Shown: positions 7,489 through 16,294 of the stretch, piece after piece | Layout of the letters: every line of letters begins with the position of its first letter | Numbering within the stretch: position 1 is the stretch's first letter | Source of the DNA: Neobacillus driksii | GTDB taxonomy: Bacteria; Bacillota; Bacilli; Bacillales; Cytobacillaceae | Reading direction: 5' to 3' | NCBI RefSeq assembly: GCF_013409995.1 | Contig: NZ_JACCBX010000002.1 | Coordinates: 1-39,730, forward strand | Length of the DNA: 39,730 nt | Program-made: the position numbers and the translations under genes | The notes under the pieces: model-generated | Told to the model about the DNA's origin: nothing | What the model saw: the letters and a program-made list of their open reading frames with translations, nothing else | Databases searched by the model: none

Positions 7489-10400
7489 ATGAGAAGAAAG
7501 AAACACCGGATGTTATCAGTGTTTTGTACCGCGATGCTAGTTTTGCCTATGCTCATACAGCCTCAAGTGAATGCAGCTGCTACAAAAGGAGTAAGTGTTT
7601 CAGCGAAAGACAGCTTAACATCTCCAGCACAAAAGATCTCAAATAGTCTAGAGAAACAGTTTGATGAGAAAGAAAAATAACCTTTTTAATTAAGATGAAG
7701 GAGCAGGTAGATACGGCTAGCGTAGCAAAAGAAGCTGATAAAAATGCAAGCCTCAATAAAGCGGCACCGGCTAAAGCCAAATCCTTGAAACGTTCCTCTA
7801 TTGTTTCCGAATTAAAAGCTACAGCACAGGAAACTCAGTTTGAACTGTTGCAATACCTGCAAAAGCAAGTAGAAGCGGGGGCTGTACAAGACGTCCATTC
7901 CTACTATGTAGTGAATGGGATTGCGGTAACTGCTACAAAAGAAGTTATGGAGAAGGTTGCTTCATTTCAAGAGGTAGAGAAAATTCTACCAAATGAAACT
8001 AGGCAATTGTTTGTTCCTGAAAAATCAGCTGAAGCCCTTTTAGAACCCAAAGCCGAAACCAATTCAATTGAATGGAATATTTACCGAGTAGGTGCCCCGG
8101 CCGTTTGGGAGATGGGGATCGATGGCAGTGGGATTACTGTTGCCTCCATTGATACGGGAGTTCAGTGGAATCACCCTGCATTGCAGTCAAAATATCGGGG
8201 ATTTGATGAAGCAACAGGACAGGTTTCTCATGAAAACCACTGGTTTGACGCAGTACGGGGTCAATCAGCTCCATATGATGATCAAGGACATGGAACCCAT
8301 GTTACTGGGACGATGGTAGGGTCTGACCCAGATGGTTCCAATGCCATTGGTGTTGCGCCTGGTGCAAAATGGATAGCTGTTAAAGCTTTTACAGCGGCAG
8401 GTGGTACAGATGCTGATTTATTAGAAGCCGGTGAATGGATTTTAGCACCAAATGGAAATCCTGATTTGGCACCAGATGTAGTAAATAACTCATGGGGTGG
8501 AGGTGCAGGTTTAGATGAGTGGTATCGCCCTATGGTTCAAGCATGGAGAGCAGCAGAAATCTTCCCAGAATTCTCAGCTGGTAACACAACTTTAACCAAT
8601 CCAGGCGGACCTGGTTCCGTTGCAAACCCTGCAAACTACCCTGAATCAGTCGCTACAGGTGCAACAGATATTAATAATCACTAGGAAGTTTTTCCTTATT
8701 AGGACCATCTCCATATCAAGAAATTAAACCGGAGCTAACTGCACCAGGCGTTAACATTCGTTCTTCCGTTCCCTGAAGTAGTTATGAAGGTGGATGGAAT
8801 GGAACATCGATGGCTGGACCTCACGTAGCAGCAGCGATTGCCTTATTGCTTCAAGCGAATTCAAGTTTAACCGTAGATGAGTTAGAAGAAATTTTAATGA
8901 CCACTGCGGTTCCTTTGACAGATAATACCTATCCAGAATCTCCGAACAACGGTTATGGATCAGGTCTATTAAATGTATATGATGCCGTATCCTCTGTGAT
9001 TTCGGGATTAGGAAAGCTGAAAGGACAGGTAACAAAAGAAGGAAACGACAGTGAAGCTCCCGTGTTAGAACATTCCCAACCTGCCACGGTTTTTGCAGGA
9101 ATGCCACTAACGTTACAAGCTTCAGCTGCCGACAATATCAGTGTAACAAATGTAGAAGTGGTATATCAATTAGCAGATGGAACATCGAATACAATTGCTG
9201 CAGAACGTATCAATGGTGATTATAAAAATGGAATCTATCAAGCTGCCATCCCTGGTGAGCATATCGCCGGCGAATCCTTCTCCTATACTGTAAGAGTAAC
9301 CGATTTCGGTGGTAATGAAACAATCAATCAATATTCTGTAGCAGTACTCCCAGGCATTACGGTAGGGTATGCACATGATTTTGAAAGCAACCCAGATGGC
9401 TGGACTACGTATGGTGCATTAAATACGTGGGAATGGGGCGCACCAACAAGCGGACCAGGTGCTGCGTTCTCAGGTGAAAAGGTATATGGAACAAACTTAG
9501 ACGGTACGTATGACAGCAGAGCCAATATGTCACTACGAATGCCGCCAATCGATTTACCTGAAGGAAGGAGTTACTTACAATTTAAGCAATGGTACAATCT
9601 CGAAAGAAACTATGATTACGGTCACGTCTATGTATCGACAGATAATGTAAACTGGGTTCAAAAGCTGCGGGTTAATAATTTATCCAATGGATGGATAGAT
9701 GGTGAAGTGGATCTAAGTGAATATGCCGGTCAACGTATCTATGTGGCATTTAACGTAAGGACTGATGGCAGCGTGGTTAGAGATGGCTGGTATTTAGATG
9801 ACGTACGGATAACTGATACGGCACTCACTGCACCACAACAGCTTGGTGTGGTTGCGGAAAAACAAGATTCATCAGAGAAGGATGGCTTGAAAGAAAAAGT
9901 CGATTCAAATAAAATTACCATTCAAATCCCAGAGGTTTCTAAAGAAACCAGCAGTGAAAAGGCTGCTCCATTTGTCCTGCCTATGCAGGCTCAGGTAACC
10001 GTTTTAGAATCCGGACGATCTGTAAGAACAAATCCTGCAAACGGAAGCTTTGAAATGACACATGCTGCAGGTGAATTTAAAGTTGTTGCTGAAAGTTATG
10101 GTTTCCGTTCAGAAACCCAAACCGTGAACATAGAGCAGGATGGTGAAGTTACAGCTAACTTTACTTTAGAAGAACTTCCAAAAGGTACAGTAACAGGAAC
10201 TGTCATCAATCAAGCAACAGGTGAACCTGTTTCTGGAGCAACTGTCTACTTGATTGAAGATGCAAACATTGCACCTGTTGCCACAGATGCTAGTGGTCAC
10301 TATTCTTTAACAGGATTTGAAGGGGATTATACATTAAAAATCTTCGCCCCTCATTTCTATAGTCAAGAAGTGTCTGTTTCACTTCAAGGAACTATTGCAC

Positions 10401-11764
10401 AAAACTTCGAATTGAAGCCATTCATTGGGTACCCAAGTGAAATTGGCTATGATGACGGCACAGCTGAAAATGCACGAGCATTTTACGATGCAGGTAATGG
10501 ATGGGCTGTAAAAATGTCCTTAGCACCTGGAAATGAAAAGGCACTCGTATCCGGAGGGTTATTCCGATTCTGGGATACAGAATGGCCTGTTCCAGGTGGG
10601 ACCAATTTCAAAGTGGAAGTTTATGATGCTAGTGGTCCAGATGGTGCACCAGGTAAAAAACTTGCTGGCCCTATTGATGCAACTGCATTACGTAATGGTC
10701 AATGGACACATGTAGATTTAAGCAGTCACGGCATCGTGGTCGAAGGAGATTTCTATCTCGTTTACATCCAAGCTGGAATCAACACCGCATCACCTGGACT
10801 TGCGACAGATGAAGATGGTGAAAATGCAATAAGAAGCTGGCAATTAGTTGGCGGCGCTTGGTCACCATCACCGGAAGAAGAAGGAAACTACATGATTCGT
10901 GCTGTAGTAGATTATGAAGTAACGGCTCCGACCATCACAACTCCTGTGGATGGATCCTTCACGAACGTTGGCACTGTGAAGGTTGAAGGGAAAGCTGCAC
11001 CAACCACAACCGTTCACATTTACAATCATGGAGAAGAAATTGGTACTGCCGAAGCAGCGAATAATGGAACATATGCTGTTGATGTATCCCTTCAAGAGGG
11101 AGAAAACAGTTTAACAGCCAAAGCTTCAACTGTACAGGGTATTACCGATCCATCAGCACCCGCTATTGTGGTTTACGACCCGACTGCACCAGAGTTAGCC
11201 ATTACAAGCCCTGCAGATGGCGGAAAAATAAATAAAGAAACTGTTACTGTTACTGGTACTGTCGTTGATGATTATTTAAACTCTGTAACTGTTAATGGTA
11301 CACCAGCAAAAGTAGAAAGTGGCACCTATTCCGCACGAGTTCTATTAGATGAAGGAACAAACAGTATTACAGTCACAGCAGAAGACCGTGCCGGTAATCG
11401 TACAGAGCAAACCGTACAAATTGCTGTTGACTTTACTGCACCAGTGATTGCAGATGTAAAACCTGCTGAGGATAAGACATTGAAAAAAGGGGAAAGTGTA
11501 AAAATCGAGTTTACAAGTGAGCCTGGTTTAAAAACATCTTTTGTGATTCATATGCCTTTAACCAACCTTAACTCTGTACAAAATGCGACAGTACTGCCAT
11601 TGATGGAAGTATCACCAGGATATTATGTCGGCTACTATACAGCCACAAAAGACATGACAGCCGACGGTGCGGTCATTGAAGTCAAAGCAGTAGATTCTTT
11701 TGGAAATGAAACAAGAAAAACAGCAGCTGGAAAATTGTTTATAAACGTTAAGAAAAAGAAATAA
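7489..11764 (+). pseudogene. bpr: Bacillopeptidase F, disrupted (two frameshifts, one stop)
   Basis: Three consecutive frames together encode about 1,425 residues, the size of B. subtilis Bpr (about 1,430), with matching order: signal peptide (MRRKKHRMLSVFCTAMLVLP), propeptide, S8 protease, MAM/immune-inhibitor-like domain (GYAHDFESNPDGW), carboxypeptidase-regulatory-like repeats (TGEPVSGATVYL) and Ig-like repeats. The triad is present but split: Asp in ASIDTGVQ, His in GHGTHVTG, Ser in GTSMAGPH. Lesion 1 is a one-base loss near 7677, where GAAAAATAACC should read as EKVTFLIK. Lesion 2 is a one-base loss near 8676-8681 before LGSFSLLGP. Lesion 3 is TGA at 8774-8776 where VPGSSYEGG expects Gly. 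No active full-length enzyme can be made unless these are sequencing errors. Confidence 0.9.
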
Positions 11765-11770
11765 AAGGCG

Positions 11771-11810
11771 AAGAGCATCTACCAACTAGTTTGGTAGATG
11801 CTCTTTTTTA
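11771..11810 (+). terminator. Terminator of bpr
   Basis: A perfect 15-bp stem (11771-11785 with 11791-11805) with loop CTAGT is followed by a T run. Confidence 0.92.
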
Positions 11811-11855
11811 GAATAAGCTTTGTTATAGTCTGATGTTGATTTATTGTGTTTAAGA

Positions 11856-12042
11856 ATAAGCAGATAAATTCCGGTTAAATTGGGAAATACCCATATTTCC
11901 TTAAAAATAAGAGGAGTTTTTCCGCTTATATGATAAAAATCTTTGAATTTTGTCTTATTTAGACCAGATAACCGGAATATCTCCGCTTATATCTGCTACT
12001 TTAGGTTCCTCTATATACATTAACCGGAAATTCTCCGCCTAT
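11856..12042. repeat. Array of four 23-nt imperfect palindromes
   Basis: Copies lie at 11856-11878, 11907-11929, 11968-11990 and 12020-12042. Each has arms related to ATAAGCGGA and TCCGGTTAT, so each can read as its own reverse complement with a few mismatches. Start-to-start distances are 51, 61 and 52 nt. The array fills the gap between the bpr terminator and the ilvA control region, and no coding frame runs through it. Confidence 0.65.
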
Positions 12043-12098
12043 GAATTCTCATACCTACACGAAAATCAACAATGAATCATAACAGTGCCTATAAAAAA

Positions 12099-12112
12099 TG
12101 TAAGCGCTTTTA
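12099..12112 (+). promoter_or_regulatory. Probable CcpA site (cre)
   Basis: TGTAAGCGCTTTTA matches the catabolite responsive element pattern TGWAARCGYTWWCA at 13 of 14 positions. It ends about 35 bp upstream of the -35 box at 12147, a position where CcpA usually activates. Confidence 0.6.
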
Positions 12113-12146
12113 TAATTAACAAAATAATTAAAATAGTCAAAAAATA

Positions 12147-12175
12147 TTGACTCTGCCGCTTTACAGTGATAATCT
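12147..12175 (+). promoter_or_regulatory. SigA promoter of the T-box/ilvA transcript
   Basis: TTGACT (12147-12152), a 17-bp spacer and TAATCT (12170-12175), with an extended -10 TG at 12167-12168. It lies just upstream of the T-box leader. Confidence 0.7.
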
Positions 12176-12197
12176 TATAAATAATTTAAAACGAATT

Positions 12198-12457
12198 GAT
12201 GACGAGAACAGTAAGCTAAGCACCTTGTCCAAAGAGAGTCGACATTTGCTGGGAGTCGATGGCAGGGCTTTTCTGAAAATCATCTCCGAGATGTGCAGCT
12301 GAAAAGATTAAGTAAGCTACACCGGAATAATCCACCGTTACAGGGAACACGTATCATCATGATACGTTTATCGAGAGCCACAGCCTGGTATTTTTTGCTG
12401 TGGAAGTAGGGTGGTATCGCGAGTTAAACTCGTCCCTATACACGGGGCGGGTTTTTT
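12198..12457 (+). promoter_or_regulatory. T-box leader, isoleucine specifier
   Basis: This leader senses uncharged tRNA and controls ilvA by antitermination. Stem I begins GATGACGAGAACAGTAAG, with the AGTA loop-E motif. On its 3' side GAAA-ATC-A (12275-12282) places the specifier ATC (Ile) at 12279-12281, in the same arrangement as the GAAA-GGC-A of glyQS leaders. The T-box core AGGGTGGTATCGCG is at 12408-12421. Its TGGT would pair with an ACCA acceptor end, as in tRNA-Ile. The terminator stem lies at 12427-12436 and 12444-12453, followed by TTTTTT. The specifier fits the downstream gene, threonine deaminase, the first step of isoleucine synthesis. Confidence 0.92.
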
Positions 12458-12529
12458 GTTGTTTTCAAAAAAATATAAATGCCTTATAAGGGCGATTTAG
12501 TTGGATCAAAAAAAGAGGAGGAAAGTGAA

Positions 12530-13801
12530 ATGAATCAACAAGTAGACCAAAAAGAAAAAACTGTACAGGTAGAGGATATCATTATTGCCAGCCACACCAT
12601 CAAGGATGTGATTTCGCCAACTCCTCTGCAGTATAATCACTTATTATCTGAGCGATATGACTGTCATATTTATTTAAAGAGAGAGGACATGCAAAGTGTT
12701 CGTTCCTTTAAAATCCGCGGTGCTTATAATCGGATTAAGAAGCTAACAGCGGAAGAATTAGAGAATGGAATTATTTGTGCAAGCGCCGGAAATCACGCGC
12801 AAGGGGTGGCCTATTCTTGCAATCATTTAAAAATTAACGGAAAAGTATTTATGCCAAGTACGACTCCAAAACAAAAGGTGAATCAGGTAAAATTTTGGGG
12901 GAAGGAACATGTAGAGATTGTATTAGTAGGGGATACCTTTGACGATGCATATGAAAAAGCGATGGAATGCAGCAAAGTAGAAAATAGAACGTTTATCCAT
13001 CCGTTTGATGACCGAGACGTGATTGCTGGTCAAGGTACGGTTGCAGTTGAGCTGCTGAATGATTGTCCTGAAAAAATTGATTACCTATTTGGTGCTATTG
13101 GTGGAGGCGGACTTCTTTCTGGAGTCGGTACTTATATGAAACATTTTTCACCAGAAACCCAAATAATTGGTGTAGAACCACAAGGAGCAGCCGGGATGAA
13201 GGAGTCTATTTTTACTGGAGAGGTTACCTCTCTGAAAGAAATTGACCCGTTTGTCGATGGAGCAGCAGTGAAAACCGTCGGTTCCATGACGTTTGAGATT
13301 TGTAAAGAAGTCGTTGATGATATTGTGGTAGTTCCCGAAGGAAAAGTATGCACTACACTATTAGCTCTCTACAATGAAAATGCGATTGTAGTTGAACCAA
13401 CAGGTGCACTCTCCATTGCCGCACTTGATCAATTTACAGATGAAATTAAGGGCAAAACGGTGGTCTGCATTGTAAGCGGCGGAAACAACGATATCGGCCG
13501 GATGCAGGAAATCAAAGAACGCTCTAAGTTATATGAGGGGCTTCAGCATTACTTTATTGTTCAATTTCCACAACGACCAGGAGCTTTACGGGAATTTTTA
13601 GATGATGTCCTTGGACCGAATGATGATATCAGCCATTTTGAATATACAAAAAAGAATAACCGTGAAACAGGACCAGCTTTAGTAGGAATTGAGCTAAAGT
13701 GCAAAGATGATTACTTTCCATTGATTGAACGTATTAAGACTAAAGGCTTTGTTTACCGTGAAGTAAATAAAGACAGCACCTTGTTCCAAATGCTTGTTTA
13801 G
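12530..13801 (+). CDS. ilvA: Threonine deaminase (threonine ammonia-lyase)
   Basis: A 423-residue PLP enzyme that converts threonine to 2-oxobutanoate and ammonia, committing carbon to isoleucine. The PLP lysine is K61 in RSFKIRGAYN, the phosphate-binding loop is GGGGLLSG near residue 190, and ASAGNHAQGVAYS is the substrate loop. The last ~90 residues (from YFIVQFPQRPGALREFL) form a single ACT-like regulatory domain, as in B. subtilis IlvA (422 residues), for isoleucine and valine effects. GAGGAGG at 12515-12521 fixes the ATG at 12530. An upstream in-frame ATG at 12479 has no ribosome site and lies just after the T-box terminator. It is a single gene under the Ile T-box. Confidence 0.96.
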   Translation: MNQQVDQKEKTVQVEDIIIASHTIKDVISPTPLQYNHLLSERYDCHIYLKREDMQSVRSFKIRGAYNRIKKLTAEELENGIICASAGNHAQGVAYSCNHLKINGKVFMPSTTPKQKVNQVKFWGKEHVEIVLVGDTFDDAYEKAMECSKVENRTFIHPFDDRDVIAGQGTVAVELLNDCPEKIDYLFGAIGGGGLLSGVGTYMKHFSPETQIIGVEPQGAAGMKESIFTGEVTSLKEIDPFVDGAAVKTVGSMTFEICKEVVDDIVVVPEGKVCTTLLALYNENAIVVEPTGALSIAALDQFTDEIKGKTVVCIVSGGNNDIGRMQEIKERSKLYEGLQHYFIVQFPQRPGALREFLDDVLGPNDDISHFEYTKKNNRETGPALVGIELKCKDDYFPLIERIKTKGFVYREVNKDSTLFQMLV

Positions 13802-13809
13802 ATAAAACA

Positions 13810-13832
13810 AAGGGCCCAATTGGGCTCTTTTC
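13810..13832 (+). terminator. Terminator of ilvA
   Basis: AGGGCCCA and TGGGCTCT form a short GC-rich stem followed by TTTTCT. Confidence 0.8.
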
Positions 13833-13879
13833 TATTTGTGACCGAGAATTGGGTGGGACGGTCAATTGGGTAACAATAC

Positions 13880-13909
13880 TTCCACTGAAATGGAATTTTC
13901 ATTTATAAT
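13880..13909 (+). promoter_or_regulatory. Possible promoter of the amidohydrolase gene
   Basis: TATAAT at 13904-13909 is a perfect -10. TTCCAC at 13880-13885 is a poor -35 with an 18-bp spacer. It lies 39 bp before the start codon. Confidence 0.35.
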
Positions 13910-13947
13910 AGATTCAAGATTACATTAACGTACAAGGTGGGGGCTAC

Positions 13948-15540
13948 GTGTCGAAAACAATTTATACAAATGGTGTCATTTATACCCTTAATTCCAACCA
14001 GCCAGAGGTGGAGTCGGTGGTCATTGAGAATGGCAAAATACTAGATTTAGGTTCACATCACGAGATGAGCTTACAATGGGGAAGAGCGGGGTCAAGAATA
14101 GTTGACCTGCAGGGGAAAATGGTTACTCCTGGCCTGATAGACAGCCACCTACACATGTCCGGTGTTGCATTTAATTTCTTGGACTTAGATTTAACAGGGG
14201 TAACCTCTAAATCCGAAATGCTTGATAAAATAAAGCAAAAAGCGAATACCGTTCCTCCTGGTAAATGGCTGATTGGAATGGGTTGGGATGAAAATCTGTT
14301 TACAGAAGGAACGATTCCTACTATCGATGAATTAGATCACGTTGCACCACATTGTCCGATTTACCTAAAAAGAATTTGCTATCATGCATTTTTAGTCAAT
14401 AGTAAAGCACTTGAAATGAGCCACTATCATCCAAAGATTAAAGTACCGCAGGGTGGAAGGGTGGTTTTGGATCCGCAAACCAAAAGACCAACAGGACTGC
14501 TGTTGGAGTCGGCTTCCCAACTAGTTACTAAACATATTCCAGATAAAACATACGATGAGTTAAAAAATGGTTTGGGACAAGCAATGAAATTCGCAATTAA
14601 AAAAGGGTTAACCAGTGTACATACGAATGACCCGGCTTATTTAGGCGGCCTGCAGCAAACGTATCGCATGTATGATGAGTTACTCAATCAGGAGCAAAAC
14701 GGGTTACGCTGCAACCTTTTGATTGATTATCCATATCTGCCTGCATTAAAGGAAAAAGGGATGTTTGCTGGTTTTGGGAATGGGAAACTGCAAATCGGTG
14801 CTATCAAAATATTTGCAGATGGTGCATTTGGACGACGAACTGCACTGCTATCAGAGCCTTATCACGATGAACCTGGTCAATTTGGTGAAGCCATGCAAAC
14901 GGAAGAAGTTCTTTTTAACATTGTAAAGGACTCACGGGCGCAATCCATGCCAATAGCCGTTCATACGATAGGTGATCAGGCGCTGGAGAATGTTCTCAAT
15001 ATTTTAGATCAATTTCCAAAGGTGAACTATCGTGATCGGATCATCCACACTTCATTAGTTAGGGAGGATTTAATAGCTCGATTAGCGGACCCAAGTATTG
15101 TAGCCGATATCCAGCCTAGGTTTGTTGTTGGAGATTATCCATGGGTAATCGACCGGATTGGTAAGGAGCGGGAATCCTATTTGTATGCCTGGAAATCCCT
15201 ACTCTCTAATGGGGTTATCTGTGCAGGCGGATCAGACGCACCTGTGGAACCAGTTGATCCATTGCTTGGTATTCATGCAGCTGTTACTCGAAAAACCCCC
15301 GATAAAAATGAGGTCTGGAATGAGAGTCAGAAGATCTCGATGTTTGAGGCTGTTAAGCTTTTTACAGTTGGCGGGGCTTATGCAACAAACGAAGAAGCGA
15401 TAAAAGGTACAATTTCAAGAGGGAAGTTAGCAGACATGACGGTGTACTCTAAGAATCTCTTTGAATTGGACAATCCCGATGAACTATTAAATACAAATAT
15501 TGAAATGACCATTATTGATGGGAAAATTCAAGAGGTTTAA
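13948..15540 (+). CDS. YtcJ-like amidohydrolase
   Basis: This 530-residue metal-dependent hydrolase belongs to the amidohydrolase-3 group (B. subtilis YtcJ, about 529 residues). The composite beta-sandwich is formed by both ends (MSKTIYTNGVIYTLN and the C-terminal TIIDGKIQEV). Metal ligands visible in the barrel are HxH in GLIDSHLHMSG, the candidate carboxylated lysine in GAIKIFADGAFG, His in AVHTIGDQAL, His in RIIHTSLV and the catalytic Asp in CAGGSDAPVEP. The GTG start at 13948 follows AAGGTGGGGG. Substrate is unknown. Relatives act on N-substituted formamides and other amides. It is flanked by terminators and is probably monocistronic. Confidence 0.9.
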   Translation: MSKTIYTNGVIYTLNSNQPEVESVVIENGKILDLGSHHEMSLQWGRAGSRIVDLQGKMVTPGLIDSHLHMSGVAFNFLDLDLTGVTSKSEMLDKIKQKANTVPPGKWLIGMGWDENLFTEGTIPTIDELDHVAPHCPIYLKRICYHAFLVNSKALEMSHYHPKIKVPQGGRVVLDPQTKRPTGLLLESASQLVTKHIPDKTYDELKNGLGQAMKFAIKKGLTSVHTNDPAYLGGLQQTYRMYDELLNQEQNGLRCNLLIDYPYLPALKEKGMFAGFGNGKLQIGAIKIFADGAFGRRTALLSEPYHDEPGQFGEAMQTEEVLFNIVKDSRAQSMPIAVHTIGDQALENVLNILDQFPKVNYRDRIIHTSLVREDLIARLADPSIVADIQPRFVVGDYPWVIDRIGKERESYLYAWKSLLSNGVICAGGSDAPVEPVDPLLGIHAAVTRKTPDKNEVWNESQKISMFEAVKLFTVGGAYATNEEAIKGTISRGKLADMTVYSKNLFELDNPDELLNTNIEMTIIDGKIQEV

Positions 15541-15552
15541 AAAAACATAAAA

Positions 15553-15585
15553 AAACAATGGATCTCGTAGCGGGGTCCATTGTTT
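15553..15585. terminator. Terminator between convergent genes
   Basis: AAACAATGGA and TCCATTGTTT form a 10-bp stem with a GC-containing loop. It can serve the amidohydrolase (+) and perhaps the YyaC-like gene (-). Confidence 0.8.
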
Positions 15586-15599
15586 CTTAAGCAAACATT

Positions 15600-16199
15600 T
15601 TAATAAGCTAAAAGCGGTTGGGAAGATGGGTATTTGTAATATTGCCTAACCGTTAATGAAATACCCTTAGCAATGGAAGTAGCCATCGTATATACAAGAT
15701 GTAGATCGGTACATAACAGCGAGTTTTTTAGGGCGGGATCATTCTCGAGGACTACGCCAGTAATACTGCAGTCCCCAATTGGAGGTAGAATATTTCCCAG
15801 CCCAACACCCGGTACTACTGGTCCGTCCTTTACCACGATGGAGTTTACGTAGTCATCACTTCCTAAAACACTATCAATTGCAATAACAAAACTATTTTTT
15901 CGGAAGGAGAGTTGTCCTAGTTCAGGGACAAGTGTTGTTGCGTCAAGTGGCGCCTGCAGGTTTCCAAGCACGGTTAAGTGAACAGAAAAGTTGTTCTTCA
16001 ACAGGCTTCCAACAAAAGGACCCAGGCTGTCACCATTAATCCGACTAGAGCCAATTCCTATCACATAAATATGTTCGGTCCCATCAGGTATAAGAGAATA
16101 AAGTGCTTGCCGTATATAGAGAGGTGCTAATCTATCATTATAGGGAATAATTATATTGGGTTTAGATTGTAAACTAATACTAACCGTGCTGCTGCCCAT
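15600..16199 (-). CDS. yyaC: Spore protein YyaC (DUF1256, GPR-protease-like)
   Basis: A 199-residue protein of the DUF1256/YyaC family, related in fold to the germination protease GPR. Characteristic text is YVIGIGSSRINGDSLGPFVG, VLGNLQAPLDATTL, FVIAIDSVLG and the Gly-rich VPGVGLGNILPPIGDCSI. The family is confined to endospore formers and is called a putative sporulation protease, but its exact substrate is not known to me. I chose the ATG at 16199, seven bases after GAGGTG, over the in-frame ATG at 16217, which lies upstream of that site. It is transcribed alone. Confidence 0.88.
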   Translation of the reverse strand: MGSSTVSISLQSKPNIIIPYNDRLAPLYIRQALYSLIPDGTEHIYVIGIGSSRINGDSLGPFVGSLLKNNFSVHLTVLGNLQAPLDATTLVPELGQLSFRKNSFVIAIDSVLGSDDYVNSIVVKDGPVVPGVGLGNILPPIGDCSITGVVLENDPALKNSLLCTDLHLVYTMATSIAKGISLTVRQYYKYPSSQPLLAY

Positions 16200-16294
16200 G
16201 CTATAACACCTCACCATCGTTTATACTTTCAAAAAATTCTTCATTCCTATAAAATAATCCTTCTATTTTTTAAAAAATTATTAAACCAACTAAT

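Noticed and set aside
7489..8684. Two separate small genes at 7489-7680 and 7695-8684
   Set aside because: Their translations join with the following frame into one continuous bacillopeptidase F, with family residues restored by single-base changes.
12479..12529. N-terminal extension of IlvA from an upstream ATG
   Set aside because: There is no ribosome site for it. The AGGAGG lies inside this stretch and serves the ATG at 12530, and family length agrees with the shorter form.
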